DNA from: Mesoaciditogaceae bacterium
GTDB lineage: Bacteria > Thermotogota > Thermotogae > Mesoaciditogales > Mesoaciditogaceae
Assembly (NCBI GenBank): GCA_015486145.1
Contig: WFSH01000021.1
Coordinates: forward strand, 1-21,235
Direction: 5' to 3'
DNA length: 21,235 nt
A model generated the notes under the pieces. That model searched no databases, was not told the origin of the DNA, and was given only the letters and a program-made list of their open reading frames with translations. The position numbers were made by a program, and so were the translations under genes. Below are positions 8,450 to 16,343 of this stretch, in pieces. The first letter of the stretch is position 1; each line of letters opens with the position of its first letter.

Positions 8450-9949
8450 GTGCTCATGGAGATGAAAGATTTTTACGACTATGCAAGAGAGATATCGAAA
8501 CTGCGTAGTGCCATGTCTCTTATTGCTTGGGACATGAGAACCAAGATTCCGCCAAAGGGAGTCAAAGATAGGTCAGAAGTTGTGGGAAAACTGTCGAGAA
8601 TGGCATTTGAAATGGCAACATCGCCGAAAGCTGCAGAATTTGTAGAATATTTTAACAGGCCGAAGATTCACGATTCTCTTAACGAAGTTGACAGAAGAAA
8701 TGTGGATCTAATGACCAAGTATTATCGGAGGCAAAAATCCATTCCCGCTGATAAGATTGAAAAATTTTCAATTTTATGCTCGAAGGGTGAAAGCATTTGG
8801 CAAGAAGCGCGTAGAGAGTCGAATTTTGCAAAGTTTCAGCCAATTCTTGAAGAAATAGTTGAGTACCTCAAAGAGTTTGCTGAATTATACGGATACGAAG
8901 AGAACAGATACGATGCTTTACTTGATGAGTACGAACCGTCCACAACGACCAAAGACGTTAAAAATGTCATAGATGGACTAAAGAAAGACCTTGTGCCGTT
9001 CATGCAGAAAATATACAAAGCAAAGGCACCGGATGATAGAATCTTGAACGGTAACTTCGATAAATCTTCACAGGAAAAGCTTTCTGTGGAGGTTTTGAAA
9101 GCCATGACATACGATTTTGAAGGTGGCAGATTGGACGAAACTGCGCATCCATTCACCATAGGAATAGGCCCTGGAGATGTGCGTATAACCACAAAATACG
9201 ATCCAAGGGATCTGAGGCCGTCCTTCTTTGGAACTATGCATGAAGGTGGGCATGCGCTCTATGAGCAGGGAATAGCGGAAGAGCATCAAGGAACGATGGT
9301 TGGAATGGGAGCGTCCATGGGGATTCATGAATCACAATCGAGGACATGGGAAAATATGATAGGAAGATCTCGAGCATTTTGGAATTTTTTCTATCCCACC
9401 CTCGTAAAAATCTTTCCACAATACAAAGACGTTTCCGTGGAAGATTTTTATAAAGCTATAAACGTTGTTAAACCTTCATTGATAAGAATAGAAGCGGACG
9501 AGGTTACGTACAACTTGCACATCGTGATTCGTTTTGAAGTTGAGGAAGCTCTCATAAACGATCGTGTAAAGGTTGCGGATCTGCCTGAACTGTGGAATTC
9601 AAAGGTCAAAGAATATTTGGGAATAGAACCGTCTAACGATGCAGAAGGTGTACTTCAAGACGTGCATTGGTCAGGAGGGCAAATGGGATATTTTCCATCT
9701 TATATGCTTGGAAATATTTACGCGGCCCAATTCTTTGCAACCGCCAAAAAAGAGATTCCAAATCTTGAAGCGTTGATATCTTCAGGTGATTTGAAGACTT
9801 TCAGAGAATGGCAAAGAGAAAAGATACACAGGCATGGAGCTTTGTACGATCCGAAAGATTTGGTAATGAAAGTTACAGGACAACCACTAACTCACAAGTA
9901 TTTTATGGATTATATAACGGAAAAATTTTCCGAGATATACGGAATTTAA
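8450..9949 (+). CDS. M32 family metallocarboxypeptidase (Taq type)
   Basis: A 499-residue cytoplasmic zinc carboxypeptidase, the usual length for M32. The zinc-binding HEGGH lies at residues 264-268, followed by HESQSRTWEN (third ligand region) about 30 residues later. The N-terminal ISKLRSAMSLIAWDM segment and the C-terminal GNIYAAQFF and HRHGALYDP strings are also typical. It releases C-terminal amino acids from peptides with broad specificity. GTG at 8450 lies a few bases after TAAGGGGG; in-frame ATGs at 8456 and 8462 are alternatives. It is the last gene of the plus-strand run, 2 bases after the amidohydrolase, and faces the LCP gene with only 12 bases between them. Whether it acts in general peptide turnover or in the purine route is unknown. 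Confidence 0.95.
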   Translation: MLMEMKDFYDYAREISKLRSAMSLIAWDMRTKIPPKGVKDRSEVVGKLSRMAFEMATSPKAAEFVEYFNRPKIHDSLNEVDRRNVDLMTKYYRRQKSIPADKIEKFSILCSKGESIWQEARRESNFAKFQPILEEIVEYLKEFAELYGYEENRYDALLDEYEPSTTTKDVKNVIDGLKKDLVPFMQKIYKAKAPDDRILNGNFDKSSQEKLSVEVLKAMTYDFEGGRLDETAHPFTIGIGPGDVRITTKYDPRDLRPSFFGTMHEGGHALYEQGIAEEHQGTMVGMGASMGIHESQSRTWENMIGRSRAFWNFFYPTLVKIFPQYKDVSVEDFYKAINVVKPSLIRIEADEVTYNLHIVIRFEVEEALINDRVKVADLPELWNSKVKEYLGIEPSNDAEGVLQDVHWSGGQMGYFPSYMLGNIYAAQFFATAKKEIPNLEALISSGDLKTFREWQREKIHRHGALYDPKDLVMKVTGQPLTHKYFMDYITEKFSEIYGI

Positions 9950-9961
9950 TGGCCACTTGAT

Positions 9962-11044
9962 TTATTTTCCAACGAGAACTATAAAATCGGCATCTCCTAT
10001 GTTGTAATACCTGTTTGTTGCGGCTCTCTGTTCGATTTTGTAATAGAGTTGCCGATTTTTTTTGTCATTTAAAGACAAAAAAAAGAATTTTCGGTGCGGA
10101 TACGCCGCTTTGAGGGCTTTTTTTATTTCGTTTATTTTCCACATGTCGTTACGTATTTCCAAGACCAAATTCTTATCGTAAAAAGGAATGTGAGCACACA
10201 CTACCGGAACAGTCCTAAAAGTGTAGGCTTTTTTTGACCATCTATTCCAAACTTCATAAGAAAACGCTCGACTTGAAAGCCGAGAATTGTTGACAAAAAC
10301 CACTTTGATGGAGGAGCGTTTTTGGATGAGAATGCAGTTTTCCAGTTCTATGGATAGATTTTTAAGATCGCTTTTGTTGGTTTTTAGTGTGCCGTTTGAG
10401 TTTATCACGGGATAGGGTACAATAGATACTTGTGGCTCACTTTCGAAAAAATTTGCAATTCTGAGGAATTTTGGAATGTTGATCGTACTCTTAAAGCTTT
10501 TGAGAAAAAATGGGTAAAAGCTTAGAGCTCGAAGCAGATCATGACTTCTGAGGCCTTCTAATATTCTCTCGATCTGAAGGGCGTTTTTGTTTTCGGAGGT
10601 TGTAAAATATTCGATTTTATGAACTTCTTCTTTATTCAACGGAAGATTGAACCGTATTTTTCTCTCAAACTCTTCGGCTTTCGAGGAGGTGAATATGAAA
10701 TGATCCGTAAATCTCAATCCTATCACACGAGACAGCACCTTTTTTACGCCACTTACTCCTTTTTTTGTGTAAATAACGCTCAAAGAGGTTCCATTCACGT
10801 TCAACGCTCTCGGAACATCCACGATCACAGCGTTGTTTGTTGTGAAATCTATACCAACGATATAAAAATTCTCTGGATTTCCCGTGTGATTCACCATAAC
10901 GGAAAGAATATAGGCTTTCGAATTTGGATATTGATTTGTCAAACTGTTAAAACCTATCTCCAGAAATGGATAAAATGCCATGGATATCGCCAAAGCCGCC
11001 AAAGCGATCGAAAAAAACGACATCAGTATTGTCACATGCCTCAC
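9962..11044 (-). CDS. Degenerate LCP (LytR-CpsA-Psr) family membrane protein
   Basis: A 360-residue protein with one N-terminal membrane segment (about 5-27), the rest probably outside. Residues 44-120 follow the start of an LCP domain: FYIVGIDFTTNNAVIVDVPRA matches the pattern in which a strand leads to the S(I/L)PRD motif. Here the PR is kept (Arg79) but the following Asp is replaced. The segment ending IGLRFTDHFIFTS matches LCP LGIPIDYYV. The C-terminal 85 residues, ending ADFIVLVGK, resemble a LytR_C domain. Real LCP enzymes transfer teichoic acid or glycans to peptidoglycan; too many polar catalytic residues seem changed to assume that here. The GTG start directly follows the yqeK TAA, with GAGGGG upstream. 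The yqeK-LCP pairing occurs in many Firmicutes (nadD-yqeK-LCP-rsfS), which supports the family call. Confidence 0.6.
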   Translation of the reverse strand: MRHVTILMSFFSIALAALAISMAFYPFLEIGFNSLTNQYPNSKAYILSVMVNHTGNPENFYIVGIDFTTNNAVIVDVPRALNVNGTSLSVIYTKKGVSGVKKVLSRVIGLRFTDHFIFTSSKAEEFERKIRFNLPLNKEEVHKIEYFTTSENKNALQIERILEGLRSHDLLRALSFYPFFLKSFKSTINIPKFLRIANFFESEPQVSIVPYPVINSNGTLKTNKSDLKNLSIELENCILIQKRSSIKVVFVNNSRLSSRAFSYEVWNRWSKKAYTFRTVPVVCAHIPFYDKNLVLEIRNDMWKINEIKKALKAAYPHRKFFFLSLNDKKNRQLYYKIEQRAATNRYYNIGDADFIVLVGK

Positions 11045-11617
11045 TTATCTTACCCCTCTCAAAAAATTCCACGTTTCCACTGTTTTTGGAAGAACGAGTA
11101 GTCCTTTGTTCAAGGCGTATTCGATCTTGTTTTTTATCACCTCTACATATCCTTCGTTCAAAGAACGCTTTGCAATTGCTCGCAGTTCATCTGCACCTTT
11201 AAAAGTTCTTCCATGTTCCAACGTGTCTAAGATCACAAGAGATCTGACTATTGAAGAATCAGTTGGAATTCCAGATGTGTGATACGCCACGGCATCCAAT
11301 ATTTCTATATCTTTCAAATTAAAACGATTTCTCAAATACTCGCTCGCCACTTTACCATGAAGAAGCACAGGTGCAAATTTTTCCAATTTTGTGATTTTCA
11401 AACCCCAAATTCTGGATATTTTTATGAGTTTCTCCGGTTCAATGTCTCGAAAAAGGTCGTGAGCACATATTGCCAATTGCAACTTCTCGTATGAAACTTT
11501 ATGAAGTTTAGAAAACTCCCGTGCGTCCTCTTCCATTCTTTGAATGTGAGCCGCCCTTTGACGGCTCACCATAAATTTTCTGATCGTCTTCAAATACTCA
11601 ATAACTTGTCTGTACAC
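11045..11617 (-). CDS. yqeK: YqeK family HD-domain hydrolase
   Basis: A 190-residue HD-domain protein. YqeK enzymes hydrolyse diadenosine tetraphosphate symmetrically to ADP and act in stress and nucleotide homeostasis. Visible marks are RAAH (21-24), the central CAHD (51-54, metal-binding His-Asp), a downstream LLHG, the YHTSG motif and LDTLEHGRTFKGADELR, matching the YqeK DxIExxR...LR pattern. The central segment is slightly unusual (AICAHDLFRD instead of AgLLHDiaK). GTG at 11617 overlaps the end of the DUF4139 gene by 20 bases; an in-frame ATG at 11572 is an alternative. nadD, its common upstream partner, is not here, but the downstream LCP gene is the usual neighbour. Confidence 0.85.
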   Translation of the reverse strand: MYRQVIEYLKTIRKFMVSRQRAAHIQRMEEDAREFSKLHKVSYEKLQLAICAHDLFRDIEPEKLIKISRIWGLKITKLEKFAPVLLHGKVASEYLRNRFNLKDIEILDAVAYHTSGIPTDSSIVRSLVILDTLEHGRTFKGADELRAIAKRSLNEGYVEVIKNKIEYALNKGLLVLPKTVETWNFLRGVR

Positions 11618-12899
11618 GATAAATAAAATCTACCTTTGAATGAGCTTTAACTTTGATGAAAAAGTGAACCTCATTTGAGGAAACACGTTCAACTTGGACA
11701 TTTTCTCCGGGAGTTACGATCGAACCAGTTGGAACGTACTCGTAAACCCAAACACCTTGTGTTTTATTTGATGAATTGCGCAGGGAAACCTCGTAAGTGT
11801 AAAGGTAGACGTCTTTTGATATCATGCTTCTCTGTTTTTCCACGTTTTTCGCCTCAACGTCAAAATTTTTTCCATAGGGGACGTTCAGAAGTGCTGAAGC
11901 CGGACTGTTGGGGATATTTACCTGTCCCAAAAAATATTCCACTTTTTGAGATTTTGTGTATAAGCTCATAAGGCCTTGTGGCATGGGAAAATCATGTTGT
12001 ATTTCCGCGACAAGAGTGACGGGTTCGAATTTTCTTGAAGGTTGGTAAGCCACGTTGATTTTTTCCAGTTTCACTTTTTTTGAGAAAAGTGAGATAAAAA
12101 TGGAAGAGTTGGCGTTCAAAGAGTCAACATTTCCAAAATCGTACACTTTGTATCCTTCAAGGTTTTGAGATTGATTTGGAGGAGAAAAAACACTGGGGGC
12201 CGCACTGAGGACAATTGCTTTTCCAAAATTTTCTTTTCTTTGTAACGTTACGTTGGGTTTGCCAGCCACGATCGAAAGGTGGAAATTCTTGAAGGTTGTA
12301 TCCGTTCTGTTCCAGAGATTAACATTTCCATTCATCTGGGACGAATCAACATCAAGCGTGTAAACAGCGTTCCAACCTATGTTTGATGACAGATAACTGT
12401 ATGAAATCTCCTTAACGTTTGTTTTGGTAGAATCGAAGAATTTTGTTTTTTCGACGTTTGGAGAAACCAGGAAATAGTTTTTGGAATCTATTGAAGGAAT
12501 GGAAGGGAAGATGTATTCTCCTGATGGCGAGAAATACACCTGGCCAGTTTGTACATCCTTTAAAATGACGGGAGAGTACGAGATCACCATGACTTTTCTT
12601 ACAGCTCCGTTTTGAAAGTTGAATTGCAGTACTTTTCCCATGTAATTTTTCAGTATTTCATCAAGTGAATATTTTTCTGCACGGTGAAATTCATACCAAT
12701 TCAAGGGTTCGGAAATGGTAAGAGAATTCTCCACAGCATCATTTGTCGTTGGAATCACAAAGAGCTTTCCTGACCTTTGAAGAACATTTGATTGAATCAG
12801 AGCAAAATTCGAATATACAACGAGAGAAGTCGTTGCCAAACTTCCCGCAGCCAAGGTGAAAACGAATAAAATAAAGATCATTTGAATTTTTTTCTTCAT
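11598..12899 (-). CDS. Secreted DUF4139-type protein
   Basis: A 433-residue exported protein of unknown function. Residues 1-22 form a signal peptide (KKK, then a hydrophobic core, then a likely cut near SLA-TT). The body has the beta-rich pattern of DUF4139 (COG5316) proteins: SYLSSNIGWNAVY (168-180) corresponds to the family's YL..gl.W.a.Y, followed by VNLWNRTDTTFKN and the AGKPN turn (212-216). The C-terminal part has alternating beta strands (YEVSLRNSSNKTQGVWVYEYVP). No catalytic motif is seen. The ATG follows AGAGGAG. It lies 79 bases after cdd, one of the larger gaps in the minus-strand run, so it might have its own promoter, though none stands out. Confidence 0.7.
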   Translation of the reverse strand: MKKKIQMIFILFVFTLAAGSLATTSLVVYSNFALIQSNVLQRSGKLFVIPTTNDAVENSLTISEPLNWYEFHRAEKYSLDEILKNYMGKVLQFNFQNGAVRKVMVISYSPVILKDVQTGQVYFSPSGEYIFPSIPSIDSKNYFLVSPNVEKTKFFDSTKTNVKEISYSYLSSNIGWNAVYTLDVDSSQMNGNVNLWNRTDTTFKNFHLSIVAGKPNVTLQRKENFGKAIVLSAAPSVFSPPNQSQNLEGYKVYDFGNVDSLNANSSIFISLFSKKVKLEKINVAYQPSRKFEPVTLVAEIQHDFPMPQGLMSLYTKSQKVEYFLGQVNIPNSPASALLNVPYGKNFDVEAKNVEKQRSMISKDVYLYTYEVSLRNSSNKTQGVWVYEYVPTGSIVTPGENVQVERVSSNEVHFFIKVKAHSKVDFIYRVQTSY

Positions 12900-12978
12900 T
12901 GAAAATCATCTCCTCTAATTCTCTGTTAAATTTGCTTTTTTACGAAGAAGCGATAAATACCAGAATCGTTTTCGTTAT

Positions 12979-13371
12979 TCATTCACGATCCTTTTTCAAG
13001 TTAAATGCCATTGGAAGAAGCGACTCAACGTCCGTGACTTTCATTTTGCCTTTCATGTTGGAAAGTATCACTTCAAAATTGCCAAATTCTGACATGACTT
13101 GTCTACAGGCTCCGCACGGTGAAACCACGTCTTTCGTGTCAGCAATGATGATCATCCTTTTAAATTTAGTTTCTCCTTCACTAACCGCTTTAAAAATTGC
13201 AATTCTCTCTGCGCACATGCTCAAGCCAAATGAAGAATTTTCAACGTTTGCACCTGTGAATATTTTTCCAGATTCCGTTTCCAAAACGGCTCCCACTTTG
13301 AAATTAGAATACGGGACGTACGCATTTTCTCTTGCCATCTTAGCTTTTTCTATCAACTTGTTTATCTCCAA
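12979..13371 (-). CDS. cdd: Cytidine deaminase
   Basis: A 130-residue tetrameric-type cytidine deaminase (family about 125-135). It deaminates cytidine and deoxycytidine to uridine and deoxyuridine in pyrimidine salvage. The substrate loop is YVPYSNFKVGA (18-28), and the zinc site is formed by CAE (Cys53, Glu55) and PCGAC (Cys86, Cys89). The start is TTG, 10 or so bases after AAGGGGG and inside the end of the CNNM gene (32-base overlap), which points to coupled translation. CNNM/CorC-type gene next to cdd is a common arrangement in Thermotogota and Firmicutes (often with era and ybeY, not seen here). Confidence 0.95.
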   Translation of the reverse strand: MEINKLIEKAKMARENAYVPYSNFKVGAVLETESGKIFTGANVENSSFGLSMCAERIAIFKAVSEGETKFKRMIIIADTKDVVSPCGACRQVMSEFGNFEVILSNMKGKMKVTDVESLLPMAFNLKKDRE

Positions 13372-14668
13372 TTTCTCTTTTCCCCCTTTTCAGCTTCAAT
13401 TCAACTTTTATTATCTGCTTCTTGTTTGATTCTAAGACTTTGACAGTTATCTGGTCGGTATCCATCGTTTCTCCTGGCCGTGGAACTCGCTCAAAAATTT
13501 TTAAGAGATAACCACCTATCGTCTCAAATTCGCTCTCAGGAAATTTTATTCCCAATTCCCGTTCTATGTCGTTCAACGGAGTTAATGCACTTAAGATGTA
13601 CGTGTTCCTGTCTTTTTTGATTATTGAATTTTCTCTCTCTTCGATGTCGAATTCATCAAAGATTTCTCCCGTTATTTCTTCAAGCACGTCCTCAAGAGTT
13701 ACGAGTCCAGCAGTACCTCCATATTCGTCTACCACTATGGCAATGTGTACCTTAAGATGCCGCATCTCTTGGAGAAGATCGTCGATTTTCTTGGTTTCAG
13801 GAACGAAATATGGACTTTTTGCCACTTTTTCAACTTTTATCACGTTAAAGGCGTTTCCCTTGGAATTCAAGAGTGAAAGCACGTCTTTAGCATAACAGAT
13901 GCCCACAATTTGGTCTATGTTTTCCTCATAAACTGGTAGTCTTGAAAGTTTTGATTCGTCAAAAACTTTTATTGCTTCACTCAAAGTTTTCCCCGACTGA
14001 ATTCCGATAATTTCTACGCGTGGGATCATTATTTCTCTGACGTAAGTATCCTTAAGAGCTAAAGCACCTCGAACGAGTGCACTTTCTTGTTCTTCTATCA
14101 CCCCTTGACGTTTTCCAACATCAATGGCAAAAAGAATCTCATCTTGTGAAATGAAGGGTTCCACTTTATCCTTACTGACAAAAATACGTATCAAGAGTGT
14201 TGAAAATCTTGTAAAAAAGTACGTGACTGGTCTAAGGGCAAAATCCAGTAATTTTATCACGGGAAAAGAGAGATTGAAGAATCTCGAGGCACTTCCACGA
14301 GCGTAGATTTTCGGAGTGATCTCTCCAAAAATGACGATCAAGACGGTGACCACGGCTGTGACAATTCCAATCAATCTTGAACTTGACGTTCCAGGCATCA
14401 ATTGGAAAGCCAAAACCGTTGCGATCGAGGACAAAAGCACGTTTACAACGTTGTTCATTATGAGAATGACTGTGAGGTATCGATTGGACGTTTTTAAATT
14501 TGACGCAAGATCAGCGGATTTTACATTCATCGCATCTGTAAGCCTTTTTCGGCTGATACTCAACATAGCTGTTTCTGAAGCGGAAAAAAAAGCAGAAAGG
14601 GATAACAAAACCACCAAAATAACTATTTCCCATAAAACGCTAAAACTACTCAGCGGATCAACATCCAC
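13340..14668 (-). CDS. CNNM/CorC-type membrane protein with CBS pair
   Basis: A 442-residue membrane protein of the hemolysin C/CorC/CNNM group, linked to magnesium or cobalt transport. It has an N-terminal CNNM (DUF21) domain with three to four membrane helices (about 10-165, including SAFFSASETAMLS). A CBS pair follows at about 200-330 (REIMIPRVEIIGI, VDEYGGTAGLVTLEDVLEEI), then a CorC_HlyC domain at about 345-425 (GGYLLKIFERVPRPGE). Length and order are normal. GTG at 14668 follows GGAGG by 10 bases; the ATG at 14675 is out of frame and stops within six codons. It starts 22 bases past the rlmH stop. Confidence 0.93.
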   Translation of the reverse strand: MDVDPLSSFSVLWEIVILVVLLSLSAFFSASETAMLSISRKRLTDAMNVKSADLASNLKTSNRYLTVILIMNNVVNVLLSSIATVLAFQLMPGTSSSRLIGIVTAVVTVLIVIFGEITPKIYARGSASRFFNLSFPVIKLLDFALRPVTYFFTRFSTLLIRIFVSKDKVEPFISQDEILFAIDVGKRQGVIEEQESALVRGALALKDTYVREIMIPRVEIIGIQSGKTLSEAIKVFDESKLSRLPVYEENIDQIVGICYAKDVLSLLNSKGNAFNVIKVEKVAKSPYFVPETKKIDDLLQEMRHLKVHIAIVVDEYGGTAGLVTLEDVLEEITGEIFDEFDIEERENSIIKKDRNTYILSALTPLNDIERELGIKFPESEFETIGGYLLKIFERVPRPGETMDTDQITVKVLESNKKQIIKVELKLKRGKREIGDKQVDRKS

Positions 14669-14689
14669 CTTCCATTTGCCTCCTCTTTG

Positions 14690-15145
14690 TCAGTGATCGT
14701 AGGGTTGGTTTGAAAGAATCTTTGCGACGCGATACAGTTGTTCAGCCAATATCATTAATGTCATGGAGTGGGTAAAAGTCATACGCGATAGTGAGAGAAT
14801 CAAGTTAGAGCACTTTTTTAATTCGTCTGACACGCCGTATACTCCACCTATCACAAATGTTAGATCTCGTGCACTGTCTAAATATTTTCCAATGAACTGG
14901 GAAAATTCCTTGGTGCTAAACTCTTTACCGTTGGCATCCAATAAAATGAAATCCCTACTTCCAATGTATTTTAACAGTTTTTTTGATTCTTCTTTCAAAC
15001 ATTTGTTTCGATCGTCTGTTCGACACGATGAAACATTCACAACGTTCAATTTAAAAAAGCGATTGAGTCGTTTCATGTACTCATTGAACCCCTCTTTAGC
15101 GAATGGGTTCTTAATTCTACCAGGATACACCACTTCTATTTTCAA
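14690..15145 (-). CDS. rlmH: 23S rRNA (pseudouridine-1915 N3) methyltransferase
   Basis: A 151-residue SPOUT methyltransferase that modifies pseudouridine 1915 in helix 69 of 23S rRNA, in mature 70S ribosomes. Family motifs seen are the N-terminal KIEVVYPG strand, the SAM-site FVIGGVYG (97-104) and LSLSRMTFTH (117-126) followed by AEQLYRV. I chose TTG at 15145, 6 bases after GGGAGGAAGG, because it gives the usual family length and N-terminus; an ATG at 15181 would add 12 residues unlike the family. The start lies 29 bases inside the end of hutI. Odd points: the usual Arg after TxxH appears replaced by Leu, and the C-terminal Pro-Tyr-His is Pro-Tyr-Asp-His. Orthology is clear; full activity is less so. 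Confidence 0.9.
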   Translation of the reverse strand: MKIEVVYPGRIKNPFAKEGFNEYMKRLNRFFKLNVVNVSSCRTDDRNKCLKEESKKLLKYIGSRDFILLDANGKEFSTKEFSQFIGKYLDSARDLTFVIGGVYGVSDELKKCSNLILSLSRMTFTHSMTLMILAEQLYRVAKILSNQPYDH

Positions 15146-16343
15146 AAACCTTCCTCCCATTTTTGAAAACGGCTTTAACAATTTCGTTTGTTGGCATGTA
15201 AGACATATATTCCAGATTAGGCATGTCTAAAATCACGATGTCTGCCTTTTTGCCGTTTTCTATGCTGCCAACTTCATTTTCAATTCCCAAAACACAAGCG
15301 GCATTCAGAGTCTGAGCAGTGAGTGTTTCAACTGGTGTCATTCCCAGCCAATTGACCGCGAGGTGAGATAAAAACAATGGTGAATAAAAAGTGTTGGAGC
15401 CAGGATTAAAATCAGAGCCAAGAGCTACGGGAACTCCTTCGTCTATAAGCTTTCTGGCTGGAGCGTATGTGGTTTTAAGATAGAAACTCGTTGTTGGCAT
15501 AAGCAAAGCAATGGTGCCATGTTTTTTAAGTGCTGGAATCTCACTCTCTTCAATTTTTATTATGTGATCCACACTCACCGCCCCCAACTCCGCGGCAACG
15601 GAAGCAAAGCCATTGGAAGAAAGTTCTTCAGCATGTGCCCTGATTTTGAACCCCCATTCTTTGGCACGTTTTAAAAGTTTAGAAGCGTTTTCAACGGAAA
15701 AGGCTCCTTCATCGCAAAAGACGTCCACAAAATTGGCAAGAGATTCTGACTTTATAACTTTTAGCATCTCAAATATTTCTGTTATGTAAGCATCTTCATC
15801 TTTCCCCGGTGGCACCGCATGGGCACCCAAAAAAGTGGGTATCAAAGTCTGTGGCACTTCTTTGGCCAATTTTTTTATGGTTTTCAGTTGCTTCAGCTCG
15901 TTTTCTAAATCAAGACCGTAGCCACTTTTGCACTCCAAAGAAGTAACTCCAGCTCTCAACATCCATTTCAAATACTTTTTGTTTTCCCTGACAAGGTCAT
16001 CGATTGAAGTACTTCTCACCATATTTACGGTAGAATGTATGCCCCCTCCGGATTTCAAGATTTCCACGTAAGTCTTTCCAGTCGCTCGCATGACAAATTC
16101 TTTAGAACGCTCTCCATAAAAAGGGATGTGCGTGTGGGGATCCACAAATCCCGGTATGGCCACCATATTCTTTCCGTCAAAAGTTTCGTTCGCTTTACAA
16201 GGTTCTCCGATCGAAACGATGCGGCCATTTTTGATGTTTATGCTTCCCTCGAATTTTGAAATGTTTCCCCCAGCGATTGGTTTCTTTCCCGTGGGAGTGA
16301 AGATCCTGAGATTTGAAATTTCAAGATCCACTGATCTCGTCAA
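15117..16343 (-). CDS. hutI: Imidazolonepropionase
   Basis: A 408-residue amidohydrolase matching HutI, which opens 4-imidazolone-5-propanoate to N-formimino-glutamate in histidine degradation. Metal ligands are in DPHTH (His70, His72), then His175 (FLGAHAVP), His237 (RAHAEE) and Asp311 (SDFNPG). Substrate-site marks are GERSKEF (77-83), SGGGIHSTV (98-106) and KSGYGL (139-144). Overlapping ftcD by 23 bases, it starts at TTG 16343 with no good Shine-Dalgarno, so translation is probably coupled; GTG at 16331 is an alternative. Neither hutH nor hutU is in the window. A related imidazolonase acting on plain 4-imidazolone cannot be excluded, but the Arg/Tyr residues that hold the propionate side chain seem present. 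Confidence 0.93.
   Translation of the reverse strand: MTRSVDLEISNLRIFTPTGKKPIAGGNISKFEGSINIKNGRIVSIGEPCKANETFDGKNMVAIPGFVDPHTHIPFYGERSKEFVMRATGKTYVEILKSGGGIHSTVNMVRSTSIDDLVRENKKYLKWMLRAGVTSLECKSGYGLDLENELKQLKTIKKLAKEVPQTLIPTFLGAHAVPPGKDEDAYITEIFEMLKVIKSESLANFVDVFCDEGAFSVENASKLLKRAKEWGFKIRAHAEELSSNGFASVAAELGAVSVDHIIKIEESEIPALKKHGTIALLMPTTSFYLKTTYAPARKLIDEGVPVALGSDFNPGSNTFYSPLFLSHLAVNWLGMTPVETLTAQTLNAACVLGIENEVGSIENGKKADIVILDMPNLEYMSYMPTNEIVKAVFKNGRKVFENRSGVSW

Noticed and set aside
9950..9961. Terminator between the convergent M32 and LCP genes
   Set aside because: The gap is 12 bases with no G/C-rich hairpin or T-run visible in it or the adjoining ends.
10619..11101. Plus-strand open frame of 160 codons, Cys/His-rich
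   Set aside because: Antisense to the LCP and yqeK genes, odd composition and no ribosome binding site; a shadow frame.
12899..13429. Plus-strand open frame of 176 codons
   Set aside because: It lies antisense to cdd and the CNNM gene, which have complete motifs; it has no family resemblance and no coding context of its own.
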